Source: Oscillospiraceae bacterium (GTDB lineage: Bacteria; Bacillota; Clostridia; Oscillospirales; Ruminococcaceae). Taken from it: 41,642 nt of DNA. Positions 1 through 8,255 of this stretch are shown here, piece by piece (the stretch's first letter is position 1; every line of letters begins with the position of its first letter). The notes under the pieces were generated by a model, which made no database searches, had not been told where the DNA came from, and saw only the letters and a program-made list of their open reading frames with translations. The position numbers and the translations under genes were made by a program. The stretch is from assembly GCA_021199855.1 (NCBI GenBank), contig JAJQHD010000043.1:1-41642 (forward strand), given 5' to 3'.

Positions 1-32
1 ATCTTCGTTGGATTTTCTCTTTTTCTTGGGTC

Positions 33-52
33 ATATCAGTTTAACACGGACA
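33..52. repeat. 20-bp inverted repeat, left copy
   Basis: This 20-base word is the exact reverse complement of the last 20 bases of the window (41623-41642). Read outward, both copies start TGTCCGTGTTAAAC, and the match stops sharply at TGTCC on the inner side. That pattern fits the terminal inverted repeat of an insertion sequence beginning just outside each end, but no transposase is visible here. It could also be a shared regulatory word. The rest of 1-92 shows no gene and no convincing terminator. Confidence 0.6.
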
Positions 53-92
53 AAACTTTGGCAAATCCGAAATATTTCTTTTGAATTTTTTA

Positions 93-1148
93 CTAGACCG
101 TTGATTCTCCCGAAGCAACCATCACTACAATTATCATAATCGCAAAGAATATAACCGTCAACGCTACAACGGAGCCGACTGCATATGCCATCGAAGTTCC
201 GCCCTTAGTCATGAGCGCTTCGCGCTGCGAATTATACTCAACAACTCCGTTTTTGATACTGTCAAGGTCTGATTTTGCTTTTCTGTAGTAGATGTAATTT
301 GCAAACAGCCCGGCAAAGATGCTCAAAACGTATGAAAAAATTGAACATACATTATATATTACTGCAAACGATGTTGTACTGACAATTGCCTCTCCAATAA
401 TACCATAGGCATACATATAGTAGATCAACGTCGGAATAGAAAACAGTGCTGTCAAAAGAAGCATCACTGCTCCTTCGCGTATCATCTTTCTGTAGAAGAA
501 ATAAATGTGCGGGAAGAAGAAAGCAGAAAAGTTGAAAGACCACTTTTTGCCGTTTTCAAACCTTACAAACTTCGGGATGAAATACGGGCTGTTGGATCCG
601 ACATAGTCGGAATACTCTGCAACCGTGTGGTTGCCTATAGCATAATCGGCACTGTATGCACCGTTTCCATAGAACGGAAATCCGCCTCTCATGCCACCCA
701 TATAGGGATTTCCGTATGGACGACCGTAGCCGTTCTGATTCTGGTAATTGTTGTTCTGGTTCTGATAGTTTCCGTTCTGATAGCCACCATTCTGATATCT
801 GCCATTACCATACGGATTCTGATTGTTTCCCGTATTTGCTCCTTGATATCCTCCGGAAACCTTCTCCATATTGACAGGAGCGCCGCAGTTGCAGCAGAAT
901 GTCGCCCCAAATTCATTTTCAGCACCACAGTTGGGACATATGATCTTCTTGTTCTCAGCCTGAGAATTATCAACTGTTGGTTGCCAGCTCTCGCCGGTTT
1001 CGTGGAGATGAGTGTTGGTGCACCTTCCTTCGCTTATATAACAATCTCTATGATACGGAGAACCGCACTCCGGACAAACTACTATATCGTCTGTTTTAGT
1101 TAATATCCTGCCACAAGATGAGCATGGCTGACCTACATAAATTGGCAT
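93..1148 (-). CDS. RING-like zinc-finger/zinc-ribbon membrane protein (DUF2628-like C-terminus)
   Basis: The product has 351 residues and unknown function. The N-terminus resembles the prokaryotic RING-finger family, with metal-ligand candidates C9, C12, C25, C28, H33, C36 and C43. A zinc ribbon follows (C71/C74 and C85 or C86/C88). Residues about 100-175 are a low-complexity stretch dominated by Asn, Gln, Gly and Tyr. The C-terminus resembles DUF2628: the FSAFFFPHIYFFYRKM segment and then about three membrane helices. It therefore looks like a membrane-tethered cytoplasmic zinc-binding adaptor. The ATG at 1148 has an AAAGGAGAG site just upstream. It is transcribed alone and divergently from lepA. 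Domain calls are made by eye; the partner or substrate is unknown. Confidence 0.85.
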   Translation of the reverse strand: MPIYVGQPCSSCGRILTKTDDIVVCPECGSPYHRDCYISEGRCTNTHLHETGESWQPTVDNSQAENKKIICPNCGAENEFGATFCCNCGAPVNMEKVSGGYQGANTGNNQNPYGNGRYQNGGYQNGNYQNQNNNYQNQNGYGRPYGNPYMGGMRGGFPFYGNGAYSADYAIGNHTVAEYSDYVGSNSPYFIPKFVRFENGKKWSFNFSAFFFPHIYFFYRKMIREGAVMLLLTALFSIPTLIYYMYAYGIIGEAIVSTTSFAVIYNVCSIFSYVLSIFAGLFANYIYYRKAKSDLDSIKNGVVEYNSQREALMTKGGTSMAYAVGSVVALTVIFFAIMIIVVMVASGESTV

Positions 1149-1182
1149 TGGCTCTCTCCTTTCTACTTTTCGTACTAATCTA

Positions 1183-1210
1183 AGTATAACACGTTTTTTT
1201 GAGATTGCAA
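1183..1210 (-). promoter_or_regulatory. Sigma-A-type promoter of the zinc-finger membrane protein
   Basis: On the minus strand TTGCAA (1205-1210) and TATACT (1183-1188) are 16 bases apart. They lie 35 bases upstream of the start at 1148. Confidence 0.6.
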
Positions 1211-1322
1211 ACGAATTGATAAACTTTCATTTCGATTTCACCGAATATGCAAAATGATGCATAATTTTGTGTCTCAGCTTTCATCAATTCTGACTATAGT
1301 GAAAAAATTGCAAATAACGAGG

Positions 1323-1351
1323 TTTACACATGAGCTGAAATGTGCTATAAT
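1323..1351 (+). promoter_or_regulatory. lepA promoter
   Basis: TTTACA (1323-1328) and a perfect TATAAT (1346-1351) are separated by 17 bases. The predicted transcript starts near 1358 and leaves a leader of about 37 bases before the ATG at 1395. Confidence 0.8.
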
Positions 1352-1394
1352 AGATGTCTATGAATAACGATTAGAAAGAAAGGTGTGGGCGGCA

Positions 1395-3209
1395 ATGGAC
1401 AGCATTGAGCAGGAAAATATAAGAAACTTTTGCATTATCGCACACATAGACCATGGGAAGTCTACCCTTGCGGACAGGATTCTTGAACTGACAGAAACTG
1501 TCGCATTAAGGGATATGTCAGATCAGCTTCTTGACAACATGGATATAGAACGCGAAAGAGGAATCACTATCAAGGCTCGCGCCGTTCGTCTCAACTACAA
1601 GGCTGACAATGGCAAGACATATGTATTCAATCTCATTGACACTCCTGGTCATGTCGATTTCAACTATGAAGTTTCCCGTTCCTTGGCAGCTTGCGAAGGT
1701 GCAATTCTTGTTGTAGACGCTTCTCAGGGAATCGAAGCTCAGACGCTTGCGAATACCTACTTAGCACTTGAACACGACATCGAGATTCTGCCAGTTATAA
1801 ACAAAATTGATTTACCAAGTGCAAATCCGGAGGGCGCAATCGCTGAGATTGAAAACGTAATCGGGCTTCCGGCGGAAGATGCTCCGAGAATTTCGGCAAA
1901 GCTGGGAATCAACATACGTGAAGTTCTGGAAAGAGTTATCACTGACTTCCCTGCCCCGAAGGGCAACCCGAACGCTCCGCTTCAATGTCTGATATTCGAC
2001 AGCTATTACGATTCATACAAAGGCGTTATTATATTTGTCAGGGTCAAGCAAGGTACCCTGAACGACGGCGATACAATTCGTCTGATGGCGACTGGCTCTG
2101 AATTCCAGACTGTGGAAATTGGCTATATGGGAGCTACTGAGCTTATACCTTCCGGCTGTCTGAAAGCCGGAGAAGTTGGCTATATTGCGGCTTCTATAAA
2201 GAGTATTCGTGATACAAAGGTCGGTGACACGGTTACCAATGCCGCAAATCCTTGCGACAAGGCTCTTCCCGGGTATAGAAATGTCCAGTCTATGGTCTTT
2301 TCCGGAATTTACCCCGCTGATGGTTCCAAATATGGAGATTTGAGAGATGCGCTCGAAAAGCTGCAACTCAACGATGCTTCGCTCACTTTTGAGCCAGAGA
2401 CCTCTGTAGCATTGGGATTTGGATTCAGATGCGGATTTTTAGGGCTTCTCCACATGGATATCATCCAGGAAAGACTTGAAAGAGAATATAACTTAGATCT
2501 TATCACAACTGCGCCGTCGGTTATCTACAGAGTTACCATGATGAGTGGCGAAGTAAAATATATCGACAACCCGACAAATTATCCCGACCCGTCACTTATC
2601 AAGCTAGCAGAGGAGCCGATAATCAGTGCTCACATCTTCTCTCCGAGCGAATATGTAGGAAACATAATGGAACTCTGTCAGGAACGCAGAGGAACCTTCA
2701 AGGACATGAAGTACATTGACGACACAAGAGTCGACATCCACTATATGTTACCGCTAAACGAAGTAATTTACGATTTCTTCGATACGCTTAAATCCCGTAC
2801 AAGAGGCTATGCTTCATATGACTATGAGCCGATTGGCTATCAGGAGAGCAAGCTTGTTAAGCTCGACCTTCTTCTCAACGGCGAGATTGTAGATGCTCTT
2901 TCGTTCATTGTTCATCAGGACAGAGCTTATCCGAGGGCGAGAAGGCTCTGCGAGAAGCTCCGGGACAATATCCCTCGCCAGCTTTTTGAAATTCCGATTC
3001 AGGCGGCTATCGGCGGAAAGATAATCGCACGTGAAACTGTCAAGGCATATCGCAAGGATGTTCTGGCAAAGTGTTACGGCGGAGACATTACCCGTAAGAA
3101 GAAGCTCCTCGAAAAGCAGAAGGAAGGCAAGAAGCGGATGAGACAGCTTGGCTCTGTTGAGGTTCCGCAGGAAGCATTCATGAGTGTTCTGAAGCTTGAT
3201 TCCGACTGA
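1395..3209 (+). CDS. lepA: Elongation factor 4 (LepA), ribosome back-translocase GTPase
   Basis: This is a cytoplasmic translational GTPase that binds ribosomes and acts on stalled or mis-translocated complexes. It has 604 residues, near the usual length of about 600. Visible GTPase motifs are AHIDHGKST (P-loop, about residues 16-24), ERGITIKA (switch I), DTPGHVDF (G3) and NKID (G4). The C-terminus has the LepA-specific basic segment [20 protein letters not shown] followed by [15 protein letters not shown] chose ATG 1395 over GTG 1383: the GTG sits inside the purine-rich Shine-Dalgarno stretch, and the family N-terminus begins at MDSIEQ. It has its own promoter and no clear terminator, so some readthrough into the next gene is possible. 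Confidence 0.97.
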   Translation: MDSIEQENIRNFCIIAHIDHGKSTLADRILELTETVALRDMSDQLLDNMDIERERGITIKARAVRLNYKADNGKTYVFNLIDTPGHVDFNYEVSRSLAACEGAILVVDASQGIEAQTLANTYLALEHDIEILPVINKIDLPSANPEGAIAEIENVIGLPAEDAPRISAKLGINIREVLERVITDFPAPKGNPNAPLQCLIFDSYYDSYKGVIIFVRVKQGTLNDGDTIRLMATGSEFQTVEIGYMGATELIPSGCLKAGEVGYIAASIKSIRDTKVGDTVTNAANPCDKALPGYRNVQSMVFSGIYPADGSKYGDLRDALEKLQLNDASLTFEPETSVALGFGFRCGFLGLLHMDIIQERLEREYNLDLITTAPSVIYRVTMMSGEVKYIDNPTNYPDPSLIKLAEEPIISAHIFSPSEYVGNIMELCQERRGTFKDMKYIDDTRVDIHYMLPLNEVIYDFFDTLKSRTRGYASYDYEPIGYQESKLVKLDLLLNGEIVDALSFIVHQDRAYPRARRLCEKLRDNIPRQLFEIPIQAAIGGKIIARETVKAYRKDVLAKCYGGDITRKKKLLEKQKEGKKRMRQLGSVEVPQEAFMSVLKLDSD

Positions 3210-3248
3210 GGTAAGTATTACAATTCAAATACAAATTGCGTTGGCGGG

Positions 3249-3277
3249 TTGCATTTTTGCCGCCATACAGGTATAAT
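3249..3277 (+). promoter_or_regulatory. Promoter of the 3314 membrane protein
   Basis: TTGCAT (3249-3254) and a perfect TATAAT (3272-3277) are 17 bases apart. The promoter lies inside the longest possible reading frame of the following gene, which argues against the upstream start. A GGCGG/CCGCC pair (3243-3247 and 3260-3264) overlaps the -35 and could form a small hairpin. Confidence 0.65.
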
Positions 3278-3313
3278 CTTCCTAGCAACTGTTCTGAAAG
3301 GAGCGATGACCGC

Positions 3314-4177
3314 TTGGAAAAACTCACCATCTCAAATAAATATGTACGGTTCGGCATATCCTGCTTCAACCTTCTATTTCTTCTTCTTGTAAGTGTCCTG
3401 GCAATGTGGACATTTCTCTACACGATTGAGCTAAAGAACGCAACGACATTCTATGTCGTCTACATTGCATTGAACATTATCTTCTTTGTCCTTATGATGA
3501 TGACGAGAAATCAGTTCTTCACAAGAATAGTGTCGCTACTATTGCTGATTCCGGTATTCATCCTTGTGCTGTTCAGTTCGTCAACTCCGGCGCTGTTTAT
3601 CCCACCGTTTGTTGTCGGAGTTCTGATGTTCTTTATCTGCGGTGCTGGAGATACTCCGAAGATAATCTGGGGTTCATTCTATCTTATTCTCTTCATCGTA
3701 GGAATTATTGTATTCTACATCATAAGCACCCTTTTTGGCGGCTCTGCAATTGAAACAATTCTTGACTCATCCGTCACTGACACGGCAATCACCGAAGAGT
3801 ATGACATGGACAAAATCGCCGAGCTCAACGCAAACAGCGTCTCCCCCGACGGGAAGTATCGTTACTACATCATAGATGTTCAAGACAACGACCGAGGCAA
3901 GGTAATCATCATTGTCGAGCCAAATGACATGGACATTAACTACCGATTCTTCACCCTCGTTGAGGAGGGCTATTCCGTGAGAATTGCGAAATACTCCACC
4001 AGAGGCGTTACGCCTGACATCGAATGGGTTGTGAATGAGGACTACAGCGAATCCGGCGAAACGACTGCCGCCTCCTACAAGCTGAGGTATCGGTTCGGAG
4101 AAAACGCTGAATGGAAAACCTCTACCATCACCATTCCGACCAGTAAAAACTATCTGACGTTCCTTAATGTGGACTGA
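3314..4177 (+). CDS. Polytopic membrane protein with extracytoplasmic C-terminal domain, unknown function
   Basis: I do not recognise this family. From a TTG start at 3314 the product has 287 residues (MEKLTISNKY). About five hydrophobic helices fill residues 12-145. A soluble, probably extracytoplasmic domain follows (about 160-287), with a segment near NSVSPDGKYRYYIIDVQD and strand-rich sequence. The open frame reaches back to 3236, but a promoter lies inside that extension. The GAAAGGAG site at 3296-3303 is 10 bases from TTG 3314. The out-of-frame ATG at 3306 is too close to that site. A hairpin terminator follows, so this is a single-gene unit. Confidence 0.75.
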   Translation: MEKLTISNKYVRFGISCFNLLFLLLVSVLAMWTFLYTIELKNATTFYVVYIALNIIFFVLMMMTRNQFFTRIVSLLLLIPVFILVLFSSSTPALFIPPFVVGVLMFFICGAGDTPKIIWGSFYLILFIVGIIVFYIISTLFGGSAIETILDSSVTDTAITEEYDMDKIAELNANSVSPDGKYRYYIIDVQDNDRGKVIIIVEPNDMDINYRFFTLVEEGYSVRIAKYSTRGVTPDIEWVVNEDYSESGETTAASYKLRYRFGENAEWKTSTITIPTSKNYLTFLNVD

Positions 4178-4193
4178 TTCTGATAATTATCAT

Positions 4194-4222
4194 CCCCAAA
4201 GCTTCGGCTTTGGGGAAATTTT
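4194..4222 (+). terminator. Intrinsic terminator after the 3314 gene
   Basis: A 9-bp perfect stem, CCCCAAAGC/GCTTTGGGG (4194-4202 and 4207-4215) with a TTCG loop, is followed by a short, weak T tract. Confidence 0.75.
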
Positions 4223-4255
4223 GCAGAATAAATCCTAAAAACGTCGGAATTAGTC

Positions 4256-4284
4256 TTGACATAGCTTGAAAAAAGTGGTACTAT
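4256..4284 (+). promoter_or_regulatory. Promoter of the FtsX-type permease
   Basis: Consensus TTGACA (4256-4261) and TACTAT (4279-4284) are 17 bases apart. A GGCGGGG stretch (4303-4309) precedes ATG 4319. Confidence 0.8.
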
Positions 4285-4318
4285 AAAAGCAGAAAAGAAA
4301 AATGGCGGGGTAACAATT

Positions 4319-6541
4319 ATGGTTAAGAATATGCTTTCACTTGCAATTCAGGGAATGAGGCGAAGAAAAAGGCAGTCTATGCTGATTTTCTTCGTTTTAC
4401 TCATTTCTTTTGCATTTGCTATCATGCTTCTGAGTTATTCGAGCAGTATTTCATCGACCAATTCCCAGCTTCGTCTTGATACATACGGCTCGTGGTATGG
4501 GGCAATTACCGACGGTGTCAACAGTGATCTTGAGTATCTTGAAAGCACTGAATGGGTTGAGGATATTGGCACCAGTGTCAATTACGATATCGCATCGGTG
4601 ATTATTGGCGACAACATTATGGGGTCATTGCGCCTTGGAACAGTTGATGATTCTATGCTCGATATGGGCATAACCTTGGAAAGTGGAAGGCTCCCCAAGG
4701 CAAGCAACGAAATTGCTATAGAATCGACCGAGCTTACTGAACTCGGCTTAGCTTCTGCTTCTTCAATAACCCTGAGATTTACTTTTTATTCAGAATCCGG
4801 CGAAGAATCTACGGTTCTAGAAAAGACCTATAGGATTGTCGGAGTAATCAAGCAGTACACAAGTCTCTGGGACACTGACGCTACACTCAACGAAGCTATT
4901 CTCTCGGAAGAGGGCATAAACGAGCTATTAGCAGAAGCCGAAGAGTCTCTTGGCTCAAAGGCAAGCGTTTCTCCCGAGTATACATACTTCTTCACCGTCA
5001 GTTCCGGCTACGAAAGCACATTTGAATCGAAAGCCAACAGTTATCTATGGAGTGTAAGAGAGGGAACAAACGTAAGATATGTCCAGGTAAACTCAGTCAT
5101 ATCTATGGAAGCAGAAGAGGCTCAGCTCAATACATTCTATGTCTGGCTCGTTCTTGCTGTAACCCTGTTGGCAGTCGTAATGATTTATATATTGCAGATG
5201 CAATCTGATGTCAAAAAGATTGTAAGGCTCAGGAGCATCGGTTCAACTAAAGGTCAGGTTAGATTGCTTATTCTCATGGAAGCCCTTATGCTCTGCGTCC
5301 CGGCTCTTCTTTTGGGAACTTTGCTCGGACTTCTCGGAATCAAGGCACTTTTGGGACTGAGTGTTTATTCCGGCTCGGTTAATATTGCGGTAAGTCTCCC
5401 GTGGAATTATCTTCTCACCTCTGCTACCGTCTGGATTGTGGGAGTGCTCCTCGTCAGAATGCTCACAATTCAGGTTGCCCTCGCAACTCCTCTAACAGGC
5501 AGAATGGGAATGCAACGCAAGAAGTCGAACTTCTACAGCAAATTCCGCCGTGTTCTCATCATGCTCATGGCAATTCTCCTCTCAATGTCAACACTTTTCA
5601 CCATAGTAAACGTAGCCGAGCCTCTCAATAACTATCAGGAATGGACTTCCAAGTGGTCATATTGCTTCTACCCTGCCTATCGCCACAATAACATCGCCGT
5701 ATACCTTGATGACAGCATACTTTCTGAGATTTCCTCCACACCCGGAGTCACCGATGTGGTTGCTTTCTCAAGCTTCTATTCTGTTACAACGTCAGATGAT
5801 AGCGAAGCAAAGCGAGTAAATGTGATTGTCATGGATTATGAAGATGTAGCAAGGTTTCTTGACGTATCCGAAGTCGATGAGTTATCCTACGAAAACGGCG
5901 AATCGGTTATAGCTCAGAACATTGAAGACGAAAGCTATATTCCCGAAACCGGAGATACCATAACAGTCAATATTGACTATGCAAATAGTATGGCTGTTTA
6001 CGATTATGCTCTCAATGAAGATTCAACGGATCTAGTAAGCATATCGGTAAATATCGCTTCTTCTCAGACCGTTCCAACTCTATTTGATACGTTGCCATAC
6101 ACTATGGAATTTATCTCTGATACATACGGGATCGCCGGAAATCCCGAAGCTATATTTGGTTCAAGCTATGTAATATGCTCAAGAACGCTTCTACAGAATA
6201 TTCTTAACGAAATTCCAGAAGGCACAATCTGGGAAATTTTCGATGGCGGTGCAATGTTCTATCACGGTCAGAGTGAGGCTAAGTATTATCAGGCGTTAGT
6301 ATATACAGATACGAACGCCGAAAACCTCGCTACCGACACCGCAATGTCGAATATTCTGAAGCTGACCAAAGACCAAACAAATTATATACAGGATAGTTAC
6401 TACTACAAGCTCAACAGCCGTAGAGAAATCAACTACGCCAACGCTCAGGTTTATCAGCAATCTATCAATCATGATTGTTGTGAGTGGCATGTGCATAGCG
6501 ATTGTGGTGCTGCTGATTCTTGTGAGCACTCTGAGGCTTGA
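4319..6541 (+). CDS. FtsX/MacB-type ABC permease, N-terminal part of a frameshifted gene
   Basis: This ORF encodes an FtsX-family permease of the inner membrane. A first helix at about residues 17-40 (LIFFVLLISFAFAIMLLSYS) is followed by a large extracytoplasmic domain of about 220 residues. Three helices (about 275-385) and another helix (about 415-435) precede a second ectodomain. The last about 25 residues (rich in Cys, His and Glu) are unlike the family. The expected final membrane block lies in the +1 frame at 6471-6899, so the gene is interrupted near 6455-6471. The intact product would be about 859 residues. No ATPase gene is adjacent, so it is either an orphan or has a distant partner. 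Confidence 0.85.
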   Translation: MVKNMLSLAIQGMRRRKRQSMLIFFVLLISFAFAIMLLSYSSSISSTNSQLRLDTYGSWYGAITDGVNSDLEYLESTEWVEDIGTSVNYDIASVIIGDNIMGSLRLGTVDDSMLDMGITLESGRLPKASNEIAIESTELTELGLASASSITLRFTFYSESGEESTVLEKTYRIVGVIKQYTSLWDTDATLNEAILSEEGINELLAEAEESLGSKASVSPEYTYFFTVSSGYESTFESKANSYLWSVREGTNVRYVQVNSVISMEAEEAQLNTFYVWLVLAVTLLAVVMIYILQMQSDVKKIVRLRSIGSTKGQVRLLILMEALMLCVPALLLGTLLGLLGIKALLGLSVYSGSVNIAVSLPWNYLLTSATVWIVGVLLVRMLTIQVALATPLTGRMGMQRKKSNFYSKFRRVLIMLMAILLSMSTLFTIVNVAEPLNNYQEWTSKWSYCFYPAYRHNNIAVYLDDSILSEISSTPGVTDVVAFSSFYSVTTSDDSEAKRVNVIVMDYEDVARFLDVSEVDELSYENGESVIAQNIEDESYIPETGDTITVNIDYANSMAVYDYALNEDSTDLVSISVNIASSQTVPTLFDTLPYTMEFISDTYGIAGNPEAIFGSSYVICSRTLLQNILNEIPEGTIWEIFDGGAMFYHGQSEAKYYQALVYTDTNAENLATDTAMSNILKLTKDQTNYIQDSYYYKLNSRREINYANAQVYQQSINHDCCEWHVHSDCGAADSCEHSEA

Positions 6542-6899
6542 AACTGAAAGTGAAAAGAAGAGATACGGCATCCTGCAGGCAATCGGCATGTCCAAGAAAC
6601 AGAGAAATCTTGAAATAATACGAAAGTCGGCTGTAAGAGGAATTATTTCTGTAATAATGTCCGTAGTCTGCTACTTAGGATACTATCTGATCATCAACGC
6701 TTCTATGCTGACTGAGAGTACGAGTCCTATAACAGTGCTTGGAACGCTGTTTGAATCTCTTGCTGTTTACGGACTGACTGCTCCGGTGATTGCACTTATT
6801 TTAATTGTGCTGTTCTTAGCGGTGTTCCTCATTTGCTTCATTTCAAAGCTTGGGCTCAATAAATTCAGTATTATGGACATGCTGCATACTGAAAACTAA
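6471..6899 (+). CDS. FtsX-type permease, C-terminal fragment (shifted frame)
   Basis: These 142 residues are the missing C-terminal FtsX domain of the preceding gene. A helix (MIVVSGMCIAIVVLLILVSTL) leads into the typical loop LETESEKKRYGILQAIGMSKKQ and then two more helices ending at LNKFSIMDMLHTEN. No separate Shine-Dalgarno supports independent translation. The frame is open upstream of ATG 6471 and overlaps the 4319 ORF by 71 bases. Removing one base around 6470 would join the two frames smoothly. I see no stop codon or obvious slippery site at the junction, so a mutation or sequencing error is likelier than programmed frameshifting. Confidence 0.8.
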   Translation: MIVVSGMCIAIVVLLILVSTLRLETESEKKRYGILQAIGMSKKQRNLEIIRKSAVRGIISVIMSVVCYLGYYLIINASMLTESTSPITVLGTLFESLAVYGLTAPVIALILIVLFLAVFLICFISKLGLNKFSIMDMLHTEN

Positions 6900-6912
6900 A
6901 TTTACACAAAAT

Positions 6913-6944
6913 AAACCGGCGAAGAATTCTCCGCCGGTTTTGTT
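6913..6944. terminator. Bidirectional intrinsic terminator
   Basis: A 9-bp stem, AAACCGGCG/CGCCGGTTT (6913-6921 and 6932-6940), has T-rich tails on both strands. It sits between the convergent permease and alcohol dehydrogenase genes and can serve both. Confidence 0.85.
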
Positions 6945-6956
6945 ATACTTGAAAGA

Positions 6957-8105
6957 TTACATAAGGCTCTTGTAGAGCTCAGTGATTTCCTCGACACTGG
7001 TGTCTCTCGGATTGCCGGGACGGCAAGCGTCTGCATAAGCGGACTCTGCGAGGAACTGGATGTCCTCTTCCTTTAAGATGCCCTTGAGGTTCTCGGGAAT
7101 TCCGACGTCATGAGAGAGCTTCTTGACCTCTGCGATAGTGGCAAGAGCGGCTTCGTCATCGTCCATAGCGTCGATGCCGGCTACGCACATAGCCTTGCCG
7201 ATTGCACGATATCTCTTTCCTGCAACAGGGAGATTGTACTCAAGACCGGTAGGAAGAATGATTGCGCAGGCAACACCATGCGGGGTGTCATAAAGAGCGG
7301 AAAGACCGTGAGCCATGCTGTGAACTACGCCCAAGCCTACGTTTGAGAAGCCCATGCCGGCGATGTACTGACCAAGAGCCATACCTTCCCTGCCCTCGGG
7401 AGTGTTCTCGACAGCTCCTCTTAAGTTTGCAGAGATGAGTCTGATGGCTTCGAGGTGGAACATGTCACTAATGGTGCAGTGAGCCTTAGTGATGTAGCCT
7501 TCGATAGCGTGAGTGAGAGCATCCATACCGGTAGCGGCAGTGAGGCTCTTTGGCATGGTGGACATCATGTCAGGATCAACTACTGCAACCTCAGGGATGT
7601 CGTTGGTGTCGACACAGACGAACTTGCGCTTCTTCTCAACATCGGTGATAACATAGTTGATGGTGACCTCTGCAGCGGTTCCAGCGGTAGTAGGAACAGC
7701 GATAGTAAATACTGCATGATTCTTGGTGGGAGCAACGCCTTCAAGGCTTCTTACATCTGCAAATTCAGGATTCCTTGCGATAATGCCAATGGCCTTAGAG
7801 GTATCCATTGCGGAGCCACCGCCGATGGCGATAATGCTGTCAGCACCGGAAGCATTGAAGACGCTTACACCGTGCTGGACATTCTCGATAGTCGGGTTAG
7901 CCTTGATGTCGCTGTAAACATCATAAGGGAAGCCGTCAGCGTCAAGAAGAGCTGTTACCTTTCCGGTAACGCCGAACTTGATTAAATCCGGATCACTGCA
8001 AACCAAAGCCTTTGTGCAACCGTGGGATTTGAGCTCACCCAGGATGTTTTCGATTGCTCCGTGTCCGTGGTAGGAAACGGAATTCAGTACAATACGATCT
8101 GCCAT
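6957..8105 (-). CDS. fucO: FucO-type iron-dependent alcohol dehydrogenase (lactaldehyde reductase family)
   Basis: This is a cytoplasmic group III, Fe(II)-dependent NAD(P) oxidoreductase that interconverts short aldehydes or diols and alcohols. Its 382 residues align along their length with Escherichia coli FucO as I recall it: PEFADVRSLEG and TAGTAAEVTINYVITD, then ATGMDALTHAIEGYIT and MGFSNVGLGVVHSMAH. The nucleotide-binding GGGSAMD is at 95-101, and likely iron ligands are D195, H199, H262 and H276. The substrate cannot be fixed from sequence. No fucose or rhamnose genes are nearby, so a general fermentative aldehyde reductase is equally possible. ATG 8105 is preceded by AAGGAGTG. It has its own promoter and terminator. 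Confidence 0.93.
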   Translation of the reverse strand: MADRIVLNSVSYHGHGAIENILGELKSHGCTKALVCSDPDLIKFGVTGKVTALLDADGFPYDVYSDIKANPTIENVQHGVSVFNASGADSIIAIGGGSAMDTSKAIGIIARNPEFADVRSLEGVAPTKNHAVFTIAVPTTAGTAAEVTINYVITDVEKKRKFVCVDTNDIPEVAVVDPDMMSTMPKSLTAATGMDALTHAIEGYITKAHCTISDMFHLEAIRLISANLRGAVENTPEGREGMALGQYIAGMGFSNVGLGVVHSMAHGLSALYDTPHGVACAIILPTGLEYNLPVAGKRYRAIGKAMCVAGIDAMDDDEAALATIAEVKKLSHDVGIPENLKGILKEEDIQFLAESAYADACRPGNPRDTSVEEITELYKSLM

Positions 8106-8164
8106 AAATAAAACACTCCTTAAAATCTTTTTCGACGAGGCTCGTCACCTCATCACATGTTATA

Positions 8165-8193
8165 ATTATACACTGTTTTCGCCATATAATCAA
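8165..8193 (-). promoter_or_regulatory. Promoter of the alcohol dehydrogenase
   Basis: On the minus strand TTGATT (8188-8193) and TATAAT (8165-8170) are 17 bases apart. Confidence 0.75.
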
Positions 8194-8214
8194 CAGTATT
8201 TCGCTGAAAATAGC

Positions 8215-8250
8215 ATAAAAATTCGGTGAGAAATTCAGATTCCCACCGAT
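8215..8250 (-). terminator. Intrinsic terminator after the GH8 gene
   Basis: On the minus strand the stem ATCGGTG/CACCGAAT (8244-8250 with 8221-8227) is followed by TTTTTAT. It begins 6 bases after the GH8 stop codon and isolates the GH8 operon from the alcohol dehydrogenase promoter. Confidence 0.75.
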
Positions 8251-8255
8251 GTATT

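Noticed and set aside
507-1103. Plus-strand open frame of 198 codons
   Set aside because: It is antisense to the zinc-finger membrane protein, lacks a ribosome site and reflects the repetitive codons of the low-complexity stretch.
1383-1394. GTG start four codons upstream for lepA
   Set aside because: It lies within the Shine-Dalgarno stretch, and the extra residues are not part of the LepA family N-terminus.
3236-3313. Longer N-terminus for the 3314 membrane protein
   Set aside because: A good promoter (TTGCAT-N17-TATAAT) lies inside it, and the ribosome site fits the TTG at 3314.
6455-6480. Programmed ribosomal frameshift in the FtsX-type permease
   Set aside because: I see no slippery run, no stop codon at the shift and no clear stimulatory structure, so mutation or sequence error is simpler.
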